Source: JAVBQF01 sp031549195 (lineage in GTDB: Bacteria; Bacillota_I; Bacilli_A; RF39; UBA660). From it: DNA of 35,970 nucleotides. Position numbers and translations under genes: made by a program. Numbering within the stretch: position 1 is the stretch's first letter; each line of letters opens with the position of its first letter. Under the pieces are notes generated by a model. The model was not told the origin of the DNA, did no database searches, and saw only the letters and a program-made list of their open reading frames with translations. Below, piece after piece: positions 23,549-31,412 of the stretch. The stretch is taken from the NCBI GenBank assembly GCA_031549195.1, contig JAVBQF010000029.1, forward strand, positions 1 to 35,970, given 5' to 3'.

Positions 23549-23576
23549 ATTATAATTATATCGGAACAATGCTCAA
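23549..23576 (-). promoter_or_regulatory. Candidate promoter for the minus-strand unknown gene
   Basis: On the minus strand TTGAGC (23576-23571), a 16-base spacer and TATAAT (23554-23549), with a second TATAAT overlapping just upstream. The start codon is about 30 bases downstream. Confidence 0.5.
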
Positions 23577-23608
23577 AAGTAAATTTTTATAATATTATTA
23601 ACGTATAT

Positions 23609-23637
23609 TTGACATTATATAACCATTTATATTAAAA
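23609..23637 (+). promoter_or_regulatory. Candidate promoter for the lipid kinase gene
   Basis: TTGACA (23609-23614) is followed 17 bases later by an A/T-rich -10 (TTAAAA, 23632-23637). The -35 is perfect, the -10 weak. The gene is divergent from the minus-strand promoter at 23549-23576, so both start within about 60 bases. Confidence 0.5.
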
Positions 23638-23671
23638 TGTAATTCACATACTTTAAAGAAGGAGGAATAAT

Positions 23672-24586
23672 ATGCAACAATGCTTAGTGATACGTAATCC
23701 TAAGAGTGGTAAAGTCGTAAGTGCTGATTTTTGTTCTAAAATTAAAAAGGCATTAAAATTTCATAAATATAATAGTGACATTTTAGAAACAGATCATCCT
23801 GGGCATGCAAAAGAGTTGATTGAAACCTCTAAAGACTTGGATTTAATAATAGTTTCTGGTGGTGATGGAACATTAAATGAAGCTATACAAGGAGCTGTTG
23901 TTAATTCTAATGCAAGGATTGCATACATTCCAACTGGTACAACTAATGATGTTGGAAGAATGCATGGGTATTTTGGTGATGTTGAAGATATGATACATCA
24001 AATAATGTCGGGGGCTTTTCAGAATGTTGATATTTGTGATATAAATGGAACTCCATTCATATATGTAGCAGGAGTAGGAAAGTTTTTAGATATTGCGTAT
24101 GATATAAGTAGCTTAGAGAAACAAAAACATGGATATTCCGCCTATTTTAAAAAAGGATTAGCTGAGGTAGCTAAGAAACCAACTAATTATAATATTGTTT
24201 ATACAGTAGATGGTAAAAAGTATGATGCAAGATGTTCAATACTTTTAGTATCAAACTCAACAAGTATCGCTGGGCTTCCTATATATAAAGGTAATAATGT
24301 TGTTTTAGATGATGGTGCATTTGAAGTATTAATAGTCGACCTAAAGAATAGAGTGGATACTTTAAACAAAGGAATAAGTGCTATATTTAAAGATATAACA
24401 AAGAGTAGCGGCGTAATACAATTTCAGACTGATAATTTTGGCGTCAAATTTTTAGATGCACCAGATAAAAACTTTTGTGTAGATGGTGAAAAACTACCAT
24501 ATATAAGTGACACATATGAATTTACTACAAGAGGAACTGTAAAAATGCTATTGCCTCAATCGTCGAAAAGGTTATTTAGACAATAG
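23672..24586 (+). CDS. Diacylglycerol kinase family lipid kinase (DagK/YegS type)
   Basis: The 304-residue protein matches the DAGK catalytic-domain family. The nucleotide-binding glycine motif SGGDGTLNEA (residues 62-71), YIPTGTTNDVGR, and the C-terminal CVDGEKL are present. Characterised members phosphorylate diacylglycerol or related lipids using ATP, and Firmicute DgkB-type enzymes recycle diacylglycerol from lipoteichoic acid synthesis. The exact lipid is inferred, not seen. A strong AAGGAGG lies ahead of the ATG. A divergent promoter region is shared with the unknown gene on the other strand, and tRNA-Thr follows. Confidence 0.88.
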   Translation: MQQCLVIRNPKSGKVVSADFCSKIKKALKFHKYNSDILETDHPGHAKELIETSKDLDLIIVSGGDGTLNEAIQGAVVNSNARIAYIPTGTTNDVGRMHGYFGDVEDMIHQIMSGAFQNVDICDINGTPFIYVAGVGKFLDIAYDISSLEKQKHGYSAYFKKGLAEVAKKPTNYNIVYTVDGKKYDARCSILLVSNSTSIAGLPIYKGNNVVLDDGAFEVLIVDLKNRVDTLNKGISAIFKDITKSSGVIQFQTDNFGVKFLDAPDKNFCVDGEKLPYISDTYEFTTRGTVKMLLPQSSKRLFRQ

Positions 24587-24631
24587 TCTTTTAAATATTA
24601 GTTTAATATGTTATATTTAATTAATATAAAC

Positions 24632-24705
24632 GCTGATTTAGTTTAGTGGTAAAACAGGCCCTTGGTAAGGGTCAGAGGACTGTTCAATTCAGTCATTCAG
24701 CACCA
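24632..24705 (+). tRNA. tRNA-Thr (anticodon GGU), divergent
   Basis: The anticodon arm GGCCC-TTGGTAA-GGGTC gives anticodon GGT with T33 and A37. The T-arm GACTG-TTCAATT-CAGTC and the D-arm GTTT...AAAC pair, the discriminator is A and CCA is encoded at 24703-24705. The acceptor stem GCTGATT/ATTCAGC has one T-T mismatch at the sixth pair, and the D-stem is all A/T except one pair. These features are weak but the molecule should still fold. It is followed by two hairpins, the second a clear terminator. Confidence 0.9.
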
Positions 24706-24717
24706 TAGTGATAGGAA

Positions 24718-24774
24718 ACTTGAACTTATTGTTCAAGTAGTAATAATGAACTAACTAGAAATAGTTGGTTTTTT
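24718..24774 (+). terminator. Terminator region of tRNA-Thr
   Basis: ACTTGAAC (24718-24725) pairs with GTTCAAGT (24731-24738) first. Then AACTAACTA (24749-24757) pairs with TAGTTGGTT (24762-24770) around a GAAA loop and is followed by TTTT, a typical intrinsic terminator. Confidence 0.8.
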
Positions 24775-24796
24775 GTTGTACTTGGAGGTGGTAAAA

Positions 24797-24895
24797 GTGT
24801 TAACAATAGAAACTGAAAAAATAATCATAAGTGAAAAATTTTTAAAAAAGGTAGATATGATATGTAGATTTACTAGTACAAACTCAGCAATTTAA
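24797..24895 (+). pseudogene. Short ORF or gene remnant after tRNA-Thr
   Basis: A GTG-started 32-codon frame (MLTIETEKIIISEKFLKK...) follows a convincing ribosome site (GGAGGTGGTAAAA). It stops early, and a second short frame (24897-24989) begins at an ATG one base after its stop. Together they look like the beginning of a gene that decayed, but no family can be named. The rest of this roughly 300-base gap shows no further gene. Confidence 0.3.
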
Positions 24896-25006
24896 AATGG
24901 GAGCATTAGAAATATTATATGTAAATAGCAATTATAAATTATTATTAAAGCATTTCATATTTATTAAAAAAATGCTAAAATATGCTTAAGGTATGGAGGT
25001 AAATAA

Positions 25007-25627
25007 ATGAGGAAAAGTATTTTAAAGCTTTTAATTGGTTCTTTATGTTTTAGTGCTTTAATATGGATAATAATCATTTTGAGTGGAAATTTTGGGAAAG
25101 TGGAAGGTAAAATATTGTCAACAACAGCTACTATATTTGCGTTTAGTATATCAGGGCTTTGTTGCTCTACGCTTTATGAAAAAGAAAAATACAAGTTATT
25201 TTCAACTTTTGGAATGATAATTTGTTTATTGGCTTGTATTTGGTCGATACTTATTATTTGGGGCTTTTTAAATTCTTGTATTATCTTTTGCAGTGGTAAT
25301 AGCAGTTACTTTACTTGGAGAATGCTGTGGACTTTAATAGTATTATCTTATTCCTCAGCTCATATTTCACTACTACTACTTATTAAAAATGAAAATGATA
25401 TTGTTATATGGGCAAAAAACTTAACAATATTACTCTCAGTAATTTTAGATATAATGATTTTAACTATTGCTTGGGACATAATTAGTGGTTTGGGGTTTTA
25501 TGGCAGACTGATTTGGGTATGTACTATACTGGTGACATTAGGAACTATTATTTCTCCAATTTTAAATAAAGTTTATATGAGTACTGATAATTTTAAAATG
25601 AATAATTCTGATTCAAATGTTCAGTAA
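25007..25627 (+). CDS. Unknown six-helix membrane protein
   Basis: This 206-residue protein has about six hydrophobic segments, at roughly 6-25, 36-55, 65-90, 105-125, 135-158 and 165-188. It has a short basic N-terminus and a polar C-terminal tail (NNSDSNVQ). No family recognised. The ribosome site GGAGGTAAATAA sits 6 bases before the ATG, and an extended -10 (TGCTAAAAT, 24973-24981) lies just upstream, so it is likely transcribed alone. It is the first clear gene of the accessory-looking stretch after tRNA-Thr. Confidence 0.65.
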   Translation: MRKSILKLLIGSLCFSALIWIIIILSGNFGKVEGKILSTTATIFAFSISGLCCSTLYEKEKYKLFSTFGMIICLLACIWSILIIWGFLNSCIIFCSGNSSYFTWRMLWTLIVLSYSSAHISLLLLIKNENDIVIWAKNLTILLSVILDIMILTIAWDIISGLGFYGRLIWVCTILVTLGTIISPILNKVYMSTDNFKMNNSDSNVQ

Positions 25628-26040
25628 TCTTATTTTAGAAAATAATTAGCAAACTGCACTGTTAGTCATACTAATAACACATTGTGCTAGGAAGACCATA
25701 GAACCAAAACCTAATATTACAAAATGTTGTAAGCAAAATTATGTCATAAAGCAAACACATTGCACATTTTATATATTAAAATTCTGACTATTAAAGTTGG
25801 AGTTTTTATTTTTTTGTAAATAGTGTATAATTTAGATAAATGGTGATGAGCGATTTTGATGATTATAGGACTTGAAAATATCGAGTTGTTTCTTTTAGAA
25901 GATGATAGTTGCAAATTAATTATGCAACAAAAAAATAAAATGATAGATTTAGGCAATAAGCAATATTCTTAAAATTTAGATGAATATTGGCAAATATAAT
26001 AGAATATGGTAAAATAATTGTAGTTAAAGACTGTGAAAGT
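25628..26040. other. 413-base stretch without a convincing gene
   Basis: AT-rich, with short palindromes (for example TTATTTTAGAAAATAA near 25630 and TTACAA-AATG-TTGTAA near 25720). A -10-like GTG-TATAAT lies at 25824-25831 without a good -35. A 37-codon frame (25859-25972, MIIGLENIELFLLEDDS...) follows a weak ribosome site. It could be the upstream part of the next operon or a leader peptide, but I cannot support it as a gene. Confidence 0.4.
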
Positions 26041-26052
26041 AAGGGTATTGGT

Positions 26053-26208
26053 ATGAAATATGCATTTGTTTCAATTAGTATAATAGCAATATGGTTTGCA
26101 CTAATTTTAATAGTCGTTTCTTTAGAGCAAGATGGATTAATGCTACCACTTGTTGCCTTAGGGATGACTGTTGTACTGTTCTGGATTGGGTTTGGAGGTA
26201 AGAAATGA
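26053..26208 (+). CDS. Mini membrane protein upstream of the AarF-like kinase
   Basis: A 51-residue protein with two hydrophobic helices (YAFVSISIIAIWFALILIVV and LMLPLVALGMTVVLFWIGF) and a C-terminal GGKK. ATG 26053 has AAGGG at suitable spacing; a TTG-started longer frame begins at 25987 but has no clear ribosome site. It overlaps the kinase start (ATGA at 26205-26208), so the two are translationally coupled. No family recognised. Confidence 0.6.
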   Translation: MKYAFVSISIIAIWFALILIVVSLEQDGLMLPLVALGMTVVLFWIGFGGKK

Positions 26209-27674
26209 AAAAACATTCATTATTTTTCTCTTTAATTTCTAAGCTTGGAAAGATATATTTTAGTGATATGACTAATAAAGACTCTGAATATAAGAGAACT
26301 GTATTTTATTCGTTGAAAGAAATGGGTGGAGTTTACATAAAGTTTTTACAAATTTTATGTGTAACACAAAATTTTACTGATGGATGGGCAGGTCCAAGAG
26401 AATTTGATGTTTTTAATAAAGTAGAGCAAGAACCATTAAATATATATAGTGTTGTTAAAAATCAAGAAATGTTTTCATATATTGAAGATGTGCCATTTGC
26501 ATGTGGATCATTTGCTCAACTTTATAAGGGAAAATTAAAAACTGGAGAAGTTGTTGCTATTAAGGTATTGCGTCCCAGTATTGCTAATAGACTGAAAAAA
26601 GATTTGATGAAATTAAAACAAATTGTAAAAATAATGAGCAAGTTTTTACCGAATAATATAATGGATTATAAAGAAGCTTTTGAAGAATTTAGTCGTAATT
26701 GTATACTCGAGACTGATTATGAAAGAGAAATAGCTAATATGGTATACTTTGGAAAGATGTACCGTGGACATCCTTATGTGGTAATACCTAAGGTGTATGG
26801 AGAACTTAGTAGTAGATATGTAATTATTCAAGAATTTATTGAAGGTCCAACACTTGCTGATTTAATTACGGATATTAAGCATGGAGAGTCTCTTGATAAA
26901 TATGCTAAAAGCATAACCGGTTCTGATGTTTGGGTTCAAATAATGATAGCAGGCGGTGAAGCACTTCGTGCTGCCATGGTTGAGGATTATTTGTTTGGAG
27001 ATCCTCATCCAGGAAATATAATTTTATTAAAAGAAAACAAGATAGCCTTTATTGACTTTGGTATAATTGCTAGTAAACCTACCTCTCAAGAAGCCTTTTA
27101 TCTATGGACAAAGGCATATAAGGATATTTTAAATGGAAGCGTAGATTATGGTAATTTAATGAAAGCTACAGCTAATTGCTTTTGCCCAGATTTAGTAAAT
27201 GCATTACGAAATTGTTCTATTAATATTGATACAAATAATGACTTTATTAACTCCTTAGCATCTGCTATGAACATAAAGGCTAACAATATGCGTGGAAATA
27301 ATAATGTAGCTGACAATCTTGTGCAAAACGGACATTTAATAAGAGTGTTTACAAAGTTTGTTGACAGTAAAAATGCACTCAATCTGAAACTTGATATGAA
27401 TAATTTCCAATTATTAAAGGCTATGCAAGCTTATTTAAGCTCTATTACAATGATTGACAATAAGTATGGAAACAATAAATTTCCTAAAATTATGCTAGGT
27501 GCTATGGAATATGCACTTGATTATTGTGAAAGAGTTGGAATAAAAAATGATCTAAAAGAGAATACCAAATATAGCAAGAGTGAGAGTTATGAATTACTTT
27601 TAGACACACTTACTTCGTTAGCTGAGGGTGATGAGTTTTTATTTCAAAATATATGTGAAAGGATGTTTCAATGA
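26205..27674 (+). CDS. UbiB/AarF/ABC1-family atypical protein kinase
   Basis: The 489-residue protein has the ABC1/UbiB kinase-like core. The AIKV lysine (Lys120), LETDYEREIAN (Glu169, Asp171), FGDPHPGNI (Asp266, Asn271) and IDFG (Asp284) are all present. The family-specific KxGQ motif is altered: here the segment is YIKFLQ, with Leu in place of Gly. A segment similar to the Ala-rich nucleotide loop reads ACGSFAQLYKG. Bacterial members act in lipid/isoprenoid-quinone metabolism as ATPases, but this anaerobe shows no quinone genes here, so the role is open. It is flanked by two mini membrane proteins with ATGA overlaps at both ends. Confidence 0.88.
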   Translation: MKKHSLFFSLISKLGKIYFSDMTNKDSEYKRTVFYSLKEMGGVYIKFLQILCVTQNFTDGWAGPREFDVFNKVEQEPLNIYSVVKNQEMFSYIEDVPFACGSFAQLYKGKLKTGEVVAIKVLRPSIANRLKKDLMKLKQIVKIMSKFLPNNIMDYKEAFEEFSRNCILETDYEREIANMVYFGKMYRGHPYVVIPKVYGELSSRYVIIQEFIEGPTLADLITDIKHGESLDKYAKSITGSDVWVQIMIAGGEALRAAMVEDYLFGDPHPGNIILLKENKIAFIDFGIIASKPTSQEAFYLWTKAYKDILNGSVDYGNLMKATANCFCPDLVNALRNCSINIDTNNDFINSLASAMNIKANNMRGNNNVADNLVQNGHLIRVFTKFVDSKNALNLKLDMNNFQLLKAMQAYLSSITMIDNKYGNNKFPKIMLGAMEYALDYCERVGIKNDLKENTKYSKSESYELLLDTLTSLAEGDEFLFQNICERMFQ

Positions 27675-27871
27675 GTACTAGTAATAAATTTGTTAAAAAT
27701 ATTATGCTTCATATAAAATATCCCTATACTGCCTTAATTATTTCAATTATGTGGATAGGAATGGCAATAATGATTGCATCACAAAAAGGAGCAAACTTTG
27801 AAGTGTTAATAGCAGCAACAGCATTTTGTACTTTAATAATTGCTGCAATTGGATTTAGAAGTCCTAAATAA
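27671..27871 (+). CDS. Mini membrane protein downstream of the AarF-like kinase
   Basis: A 66-residue protein with two hydrophobic segments (YTALIISIMWIGMAIMIAS and VLIAATAFCTLIIAAIGF) and a basic N-terminus and end. It starts within the kinase stop (ATGA), which indicates coupled translation. It resembles the upstream mini protein in size and topology. A terminator (27882-27912) follows. Confidence 0.7.
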   Translation: MSTSNKFVKNIMLHIKYPYTALIISIMWIGMAIMIASQKGANFEVLIAATAFCTLIIAAIGFRSPK

Positions 27872-27881
27872 AATTTAAAAT

Positions 27882-27912
27882 AGTTCTTAATCCGTGTATT
27901 AGGACTTTTTTG
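27882..27912 (+). terminator. Terminator of the kinase operon
   Basis: AGTTCTTAAT (27882-27891) pairs with ATTAGGACT (27898-27906) with one bulge and one wobble, followed by T6. Confidence 0.7.
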
Positions 27913-27942
27913 TTGATAATAAATTAAATAGTGAGGTTTGAC

Positions 27943-28404
27943 ATGACTAATATTACTTTAAGGCAAATAACTCCCTCTGATTTAGATTTTCTTCAAACTA
28001 TGAAAAAAGACCAAAGTGTTACCGAGAGATTAGCCGTAAATGAAAAAGATACCACTATAGCAACTTTAAACGGAGTGCAAATTGGGTTTGTTAAAGCATT
28101 AGAGTATGATAAGGGAATTTATGAGTTACAATATGCTGTTTCAGAAGGGTTCCGTGGCTGTGGTTATGGTTGCAAGATGATAAGTATTGCAACAGAGAAC
28201 CTGTTTGCGCACCCAGCTATATGTAAAAGAATAGTCATGGTGATAAAATCTGATAATACTTTTTCAGAAACTATTGCTATTAAGAATGGCTATACAATTG
28301 ATTATACTATGACTGAAAAACTACTTGAGAATAAAGAACTAACAGATGGTTTTGTTTATGTTAGAGATAATCCATATGTATTTGAAGACAAAAGACATAT
28401 ATAG
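27943..28404 (+). CDS. GNAT-family N-acetyltransferase
   Basis: The 153-residue protein begins MTNITLRQITPSDLDFL, typical of GNATs. Its acetyl-CoA motif A is EGFRGCGYGCKMISIA (R-x-x-G-x-G). Later segments (VIKSDNTFSETIAIKNGYTI) match the fold's last strands and helix. The acceptor is unknown. ATG 27943 is preferred because GAGG lies 7 bases upstream; a GTG at 27931 is the alternative. It is followed by a long hairpin. Confidence 0.85.
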   Translation: MTNITLRQITPSDLDFLQTMKKDQSVTERLAVNEKDTTIATLNGVQIGFVKALEYDKGIYELQYAVSEGFRGCGYGCKMISIATENLFAHPAICKRIVMVIKSDNTFSETIAIKNGYTIDYTMTEKLLENKELTDGFVYVRDNPYVFEDKRHI

Positions 28405-28410
28405 GTAATA

Positions 28411-28460
28411 AATCACTTCTATTTGTTTAGACTAAGAGTAGGCAAATAGAGGTGATTTTT
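28411..28460 (+). terminator. Long hairpin after the GNAT gene, overlapping the next ribosome site
   Basis: AATCACTTCTATTTG (28411-28425) pairs with CAAATAGAGGTGATT (28443-28457), 15 bp with one wobble and a 17-base loop, followed by TTT. It is likely the GNAT terminator. The right arm contains AGAGGTGA, the ribosome site for the following fragment. Confidence 0.7.
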
Positions 28461-28652
28461 ATTAAATATAAAAAAGTATATTATGAAGAGTCAATATTAA
28501 ATTATGAATTGGGAAAAGTGCTAAAAGAAAAGTATTGCGATATTCCTTGGATTCCAATTAAAACCCATAATAATATAGAAGAATTAAGAAATATGAGTAA
28601 TGAAGACTTTGTTGAAATGAAAAAATACCTAATTATAGGTATTGTGGTCTAA
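28452..28652 (+). pseudogene. splB: N-terminal remnant of spore photoproduct lyase
   Basis: A frame of 66 codons reads FIKYKKVYYEESILNYELGK, later KTHNNIEELRN and EMKKYLIIGI, then stops. This matches, by my recollection of the family, the first ~65 residues of spore photoproduct lyase (VYIEPRALEYPLG ... SHNQVRNIPGK ... AKSTLVIGVRK), ending just where the conserved VGVRK should lead into the radical-SAM domain with its CYL cysteines. None of that domain follows in any frame before the next gene. No good ATG is present, and the only usable starts are inside the terminator stem. I infer a deletion that left a dead gene end. Confidence 0.6.
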
Positions 28653-28680
28653 TTAGCATATAATATATTAGGTGATTTAT

Positions 28681-29301
28681 GTGGTTAACTTTAAAAATAT
28701 TAAAAGAAATTACATTTATGATAATAATGTAATGCTAAAAGAATCTATTCAATATCCCTATATTATGCTTAATAATACTTTCAATAATTATTATGTTGAA
28801 ATGGTAAACAATAGATTAAATAAAGATTTTAGATACTATGGTGATGCAATAGATAACTATAAAAAAGATAAACAAGAAGGGTATACTTTTTCTCCTTATG
28901 AAATAGATATGACTACAACTGTAACATTAGACACTAAAAATTTAATAAGTCTTTATATTGATAATTATGAATATTTAGGTGGTGCTCATGGTAATACAGA
29001 TAGAGTGGGTAATAGCTGGAATTTAATAACTAACGGACTGTTAACACTATCCGACTTATTTGATAGTGATTATCAAACAGTAATATTAAATACTATAAAA
29101 AAAGAAGCCGCCAGAAGAATGGATAGTGGAAACGTTAGTTACTTTGAAGATTTGGATAGTAATATTGAAAAATATTTTAATCCCAATAATTTCTACTTAG
29201 ATAAAATAGGGGTAAATATATTTTATCCACTTTATACAATTGGACCATATTACATTGGCATACAAGTATTTAATATCCCTTATATATTATTAAAAAAATA
29301 A
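28681..29301 (+). CDS. DUF3298/RsiV-like domain protein without a signal peptide
   Basis: This 206-residue protein shows the DUF3298-type signature in YIDNYEYLGGAHGNTD and SWNLITNGLLTLSDLFDSDYQTVILNTIKKE, followed by the FYLDKIGVNIFYPLYTIGPYYIG end. Members such as RsiV are membrane-anchored extracellular sensors. Here there is no helix or signal before the domain, so either it is cytosolic or its 5' end is lost. GTG 28681 is chosen with AGGTGA upstream. No ATG is available in frame near the ribosome site. Confidence 0.65.
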   Translation: MVNFKNIKRNYIYDNNVMLKESIQYPYIMLNNTFNNYYVEMVNNRLNKDFRYYGDAIDNYKKDKQEGYTFSPYEIDMTTTVTLDTKNLISLYIDNYEYLGGAHGNTDRVGNSWNLITNGLLTLSDLFDSDYQTVILNTIKKEAARRMDSGNVSYFEDLDSNIEKYFNPNNFYLDKIGVNIFYPLYTIGPYYIGIQVFNIPYILLKK

Positions 29302-29315
29302 GTATAATTTTATAC

Positions 29316-31412
29316 TTATTTTACTTTTGTTGACGTAGTGCCCTCAGAACTAAGTTCTAAGCTAGCTAGGCATTTATCTATTGCCTGGCATTGACCATCA
29401 GATAATATAGAACCATAAAGGATGGAAGTATATGCAACATTTCTAATGCATTCAAAGTAATTATCTTTTTTACTTTCATTTAACAATGTTTCCATATTTC
29501 TTTGAACTTTATTTTTTGAAATTGCGATGTCATCAAAATAATATGTTTGATCATTACCTTTATAATGTTCTAATGCTTTAATTATTTCAAGTGTTCTAGT
29601 ATTATGACTTGCAGGTGAAAATACTTCTTGTGAATCCAGACTTTGATATAAATCTTCATAGATATAGCAATGTACATCATTATTTATATAATCATCTAGG
29701 TCATTATCGCTTATAACAACACCAGGGTCTACTTCAAATACATCTGAAGTAACAAATGGAAGCAATTCCCTTTTATTCTCACTATTGATAGTTAGAAATT
29801 CTTTATCTAGAAGTTGGCATAAAATTATACGTTTAATTAAGCTTTCACCATTGGTAGTTACTATGCTTGGATTATTTTTAACTATATCATAAAGCCCGAG
29901 TTCTATAAAACTATCAACAACTCTAATTAAACTAGGATAATCAAGAATATCATAATTACTTGCTAACTCATTATAATTAAGACCATATTCCATTAATGAT
30001 AGAATTATGTTTCCAAGTGCTTCGCTGTTCATAGTCAAGATATTTGGGTTAAAATCTTTAATATGTGGAATATAAATATTTGATTTTCTTAATAATGACA
30101 TGTTACTTGCAAAAACTTTATATAGAGTTTCTTTTATAATTGGCTCTTCTCCCTTAATGTCTCCTTCATTTATTGCAAATATCGAAAGATGTGCTTCTAA
30201 GTAATCTAAATCAATATAGTCACTATTTATACATATACTTATATTTTTCAATGCGCTTGCAGAAGATGTAAGTAGTATTTCTACAAGAAGCTTATAATTG
30301 TTTCTTAAAAATGGATAATCTGCTTGTTTTAATATAGTAAGCATTTTATCTATTTCACCAGGACAAAGAGCTTCTTTATCATGCAAAGATTGCCTAAATT
30401 CTTCGTTTAAAGAATTTATATTAATTCCATATTTCGCAAGGGCCTTTTTAAGAGGATTATTTGTTTTATCTGTATAGCTTTCTTGTAGTCTATAATTTCG
30501 TGCTTTAGTACTGTTATAAATAGTATCATTAAATTGTAATACTTTAGCTATAATGTGTTCAATTGTCGGTGTATCTATTTTCGCTTTTCTAAGGAGCTCT
30601 AAATCTAACTTAGTTATTCTTCCTTCTTTTCCCGCTTTTTGTAATATTTCTTTAATGGAAATTAGAGACTTTCTGATAGCAGAAAACTCTTTACATTCTC
30701 TTGTGTGTTGTTGTTCCATCATACCATATTCAGCTACTATGTTTTGGAAACCCTGGGTTATTCCAAGTTTGTCAAATTCTGATAAAATCTCACCAAGCAC
30801 TATTTTCTCAAGTGCTGTCTTACCTTGAGCTGTACTTTCATAAGCTTTCATTTTATCTTTATAACTGTGATATCCTTTATAGATAGTAGCAAGCCACTCA
30901 AATATTTTGGCATCATAAAGATTGCATATATCAAAAAACACTTCTTTTGCCATATCTCCATCTTCACTATCTCCAAAAATAAAATTAAGTGAAGATACAA
31001 TATATTCGTAGCGTCTTCTTTCATTCTCTTTTATTTCAAGTGGATCAATACTATATATATACATATCCTTCAATTCAGCATTTTCATCTGTCTTTCCTTG
31101 AAAATGTCCTAGTAGTTGTGCTAAATCAGTGAAAGGTTTAATTAGCTTTTGATTATCTTTAAGCTTGTTTAATACTGAAAGTTTGTCAATTAATTCCTTT
31201 AGCTCATTAAATTCTATATTTGGTTTATATAGAGATATTAAACACAATAATACTAAGTCTTCTGCATTTTTTGAAAATATTTCTTTTAAATCCATTTTAT
31301 CTGAAGGATTTATGAATGGCTTCATAAAATGTACTACATCTTCAACTCTTGTTTTTTCAAATTCTTTTATTAAAGAGTCTATATCTTTTATTTCTTTGTC
31401 AAAACTAATCAT
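29316..31412 (-). CDS. Large unknown helical protein
   Basis: A 698-residue protein that I do not recognise. No signal peptide or membrane helix. It appears almost entirely helical, with Leu/Ile-rich segments that recur about every 35 residues in the C-terminal half (for example NILTMNSEALGNIILSLMEYG, then SLIRVVDSFIELGLYDIV and SLIKRIILCQLL), suggesting a solenoid of helical repeats. AAAGGAGGT lies 7 bases before the ATG, inside the end of the upstream gene, with which it overlaps by 8 bases. It is co-transcribed with the 31405-32487 gene. Confidence 0.75.
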   Translation of the reverse strand: MISFDKEIKDIDSLIKEFEKTRVEDVVHFMKPFINPSDKMDLKEIFSKNAEDLVLLCLISLYKPNIEFNELKELIDKLSVLNKLKDNQKLIKPFTDLAQLLGHFQGKTDENAELKDMYIYSIDPLEIKENERRRYEYIVSSLNFIFGDSEDGDMAKEVFFDICNLYDAKIFEWLATIYKGYHSYKDKMKAYESTAQGKTALEKIVLGEILSEFDKLGITQGFQNIVAEYGMMEQQHTRECKEFSAIRKSLISIKEILQKAGKEGRITKLDLELLRKAKIDTPTIEHIIAKVLQFNDTIYNSTKARNYRLQESYTDKTNNPLKKALAKYGININSLNEEFRQSLHDKEALCPGEIDKMLTILKQADYPFLRNNYKLLVEILLTSSASALKNISICINSDYIDLDYLEAHLSIFAINEGDIKGEEPIIKETLYKVFASNMSLLRKSNIYIPHIKDFNPNILTMNSEALGNIILSLMEYGLNYNELASNYDILDYPSLIRVVDSFIELGLYDIVKNNPSIVTTNGESLIKRIILCQLLDKEFLTINSENKRELLPFVTSDVFEVDPGVVISDNDLDDYINNDVHCYIYEDLYQSLDSQEVFSPASHNTRTLEIIKALEHYKGNDQTYYFDDIAISKNKVQRNMETLLNESKKDNYFECIRNVAYTSILYGSILSDGQCQAIDKCLASLELSSEGTTSTKVK

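Noticed and set aside
24632..24705. tRNA-Thr as a pseudogene
   Set aside because: Only one acceptor mismatch; the anticodon arm, T-arm, encoded CCA and a good terminator all argue that it is functional.
25859..25972. 37-codon frame before the kinase operon
   Set aside because: Weak ribosome site and no family; kept only as part of the gap description.
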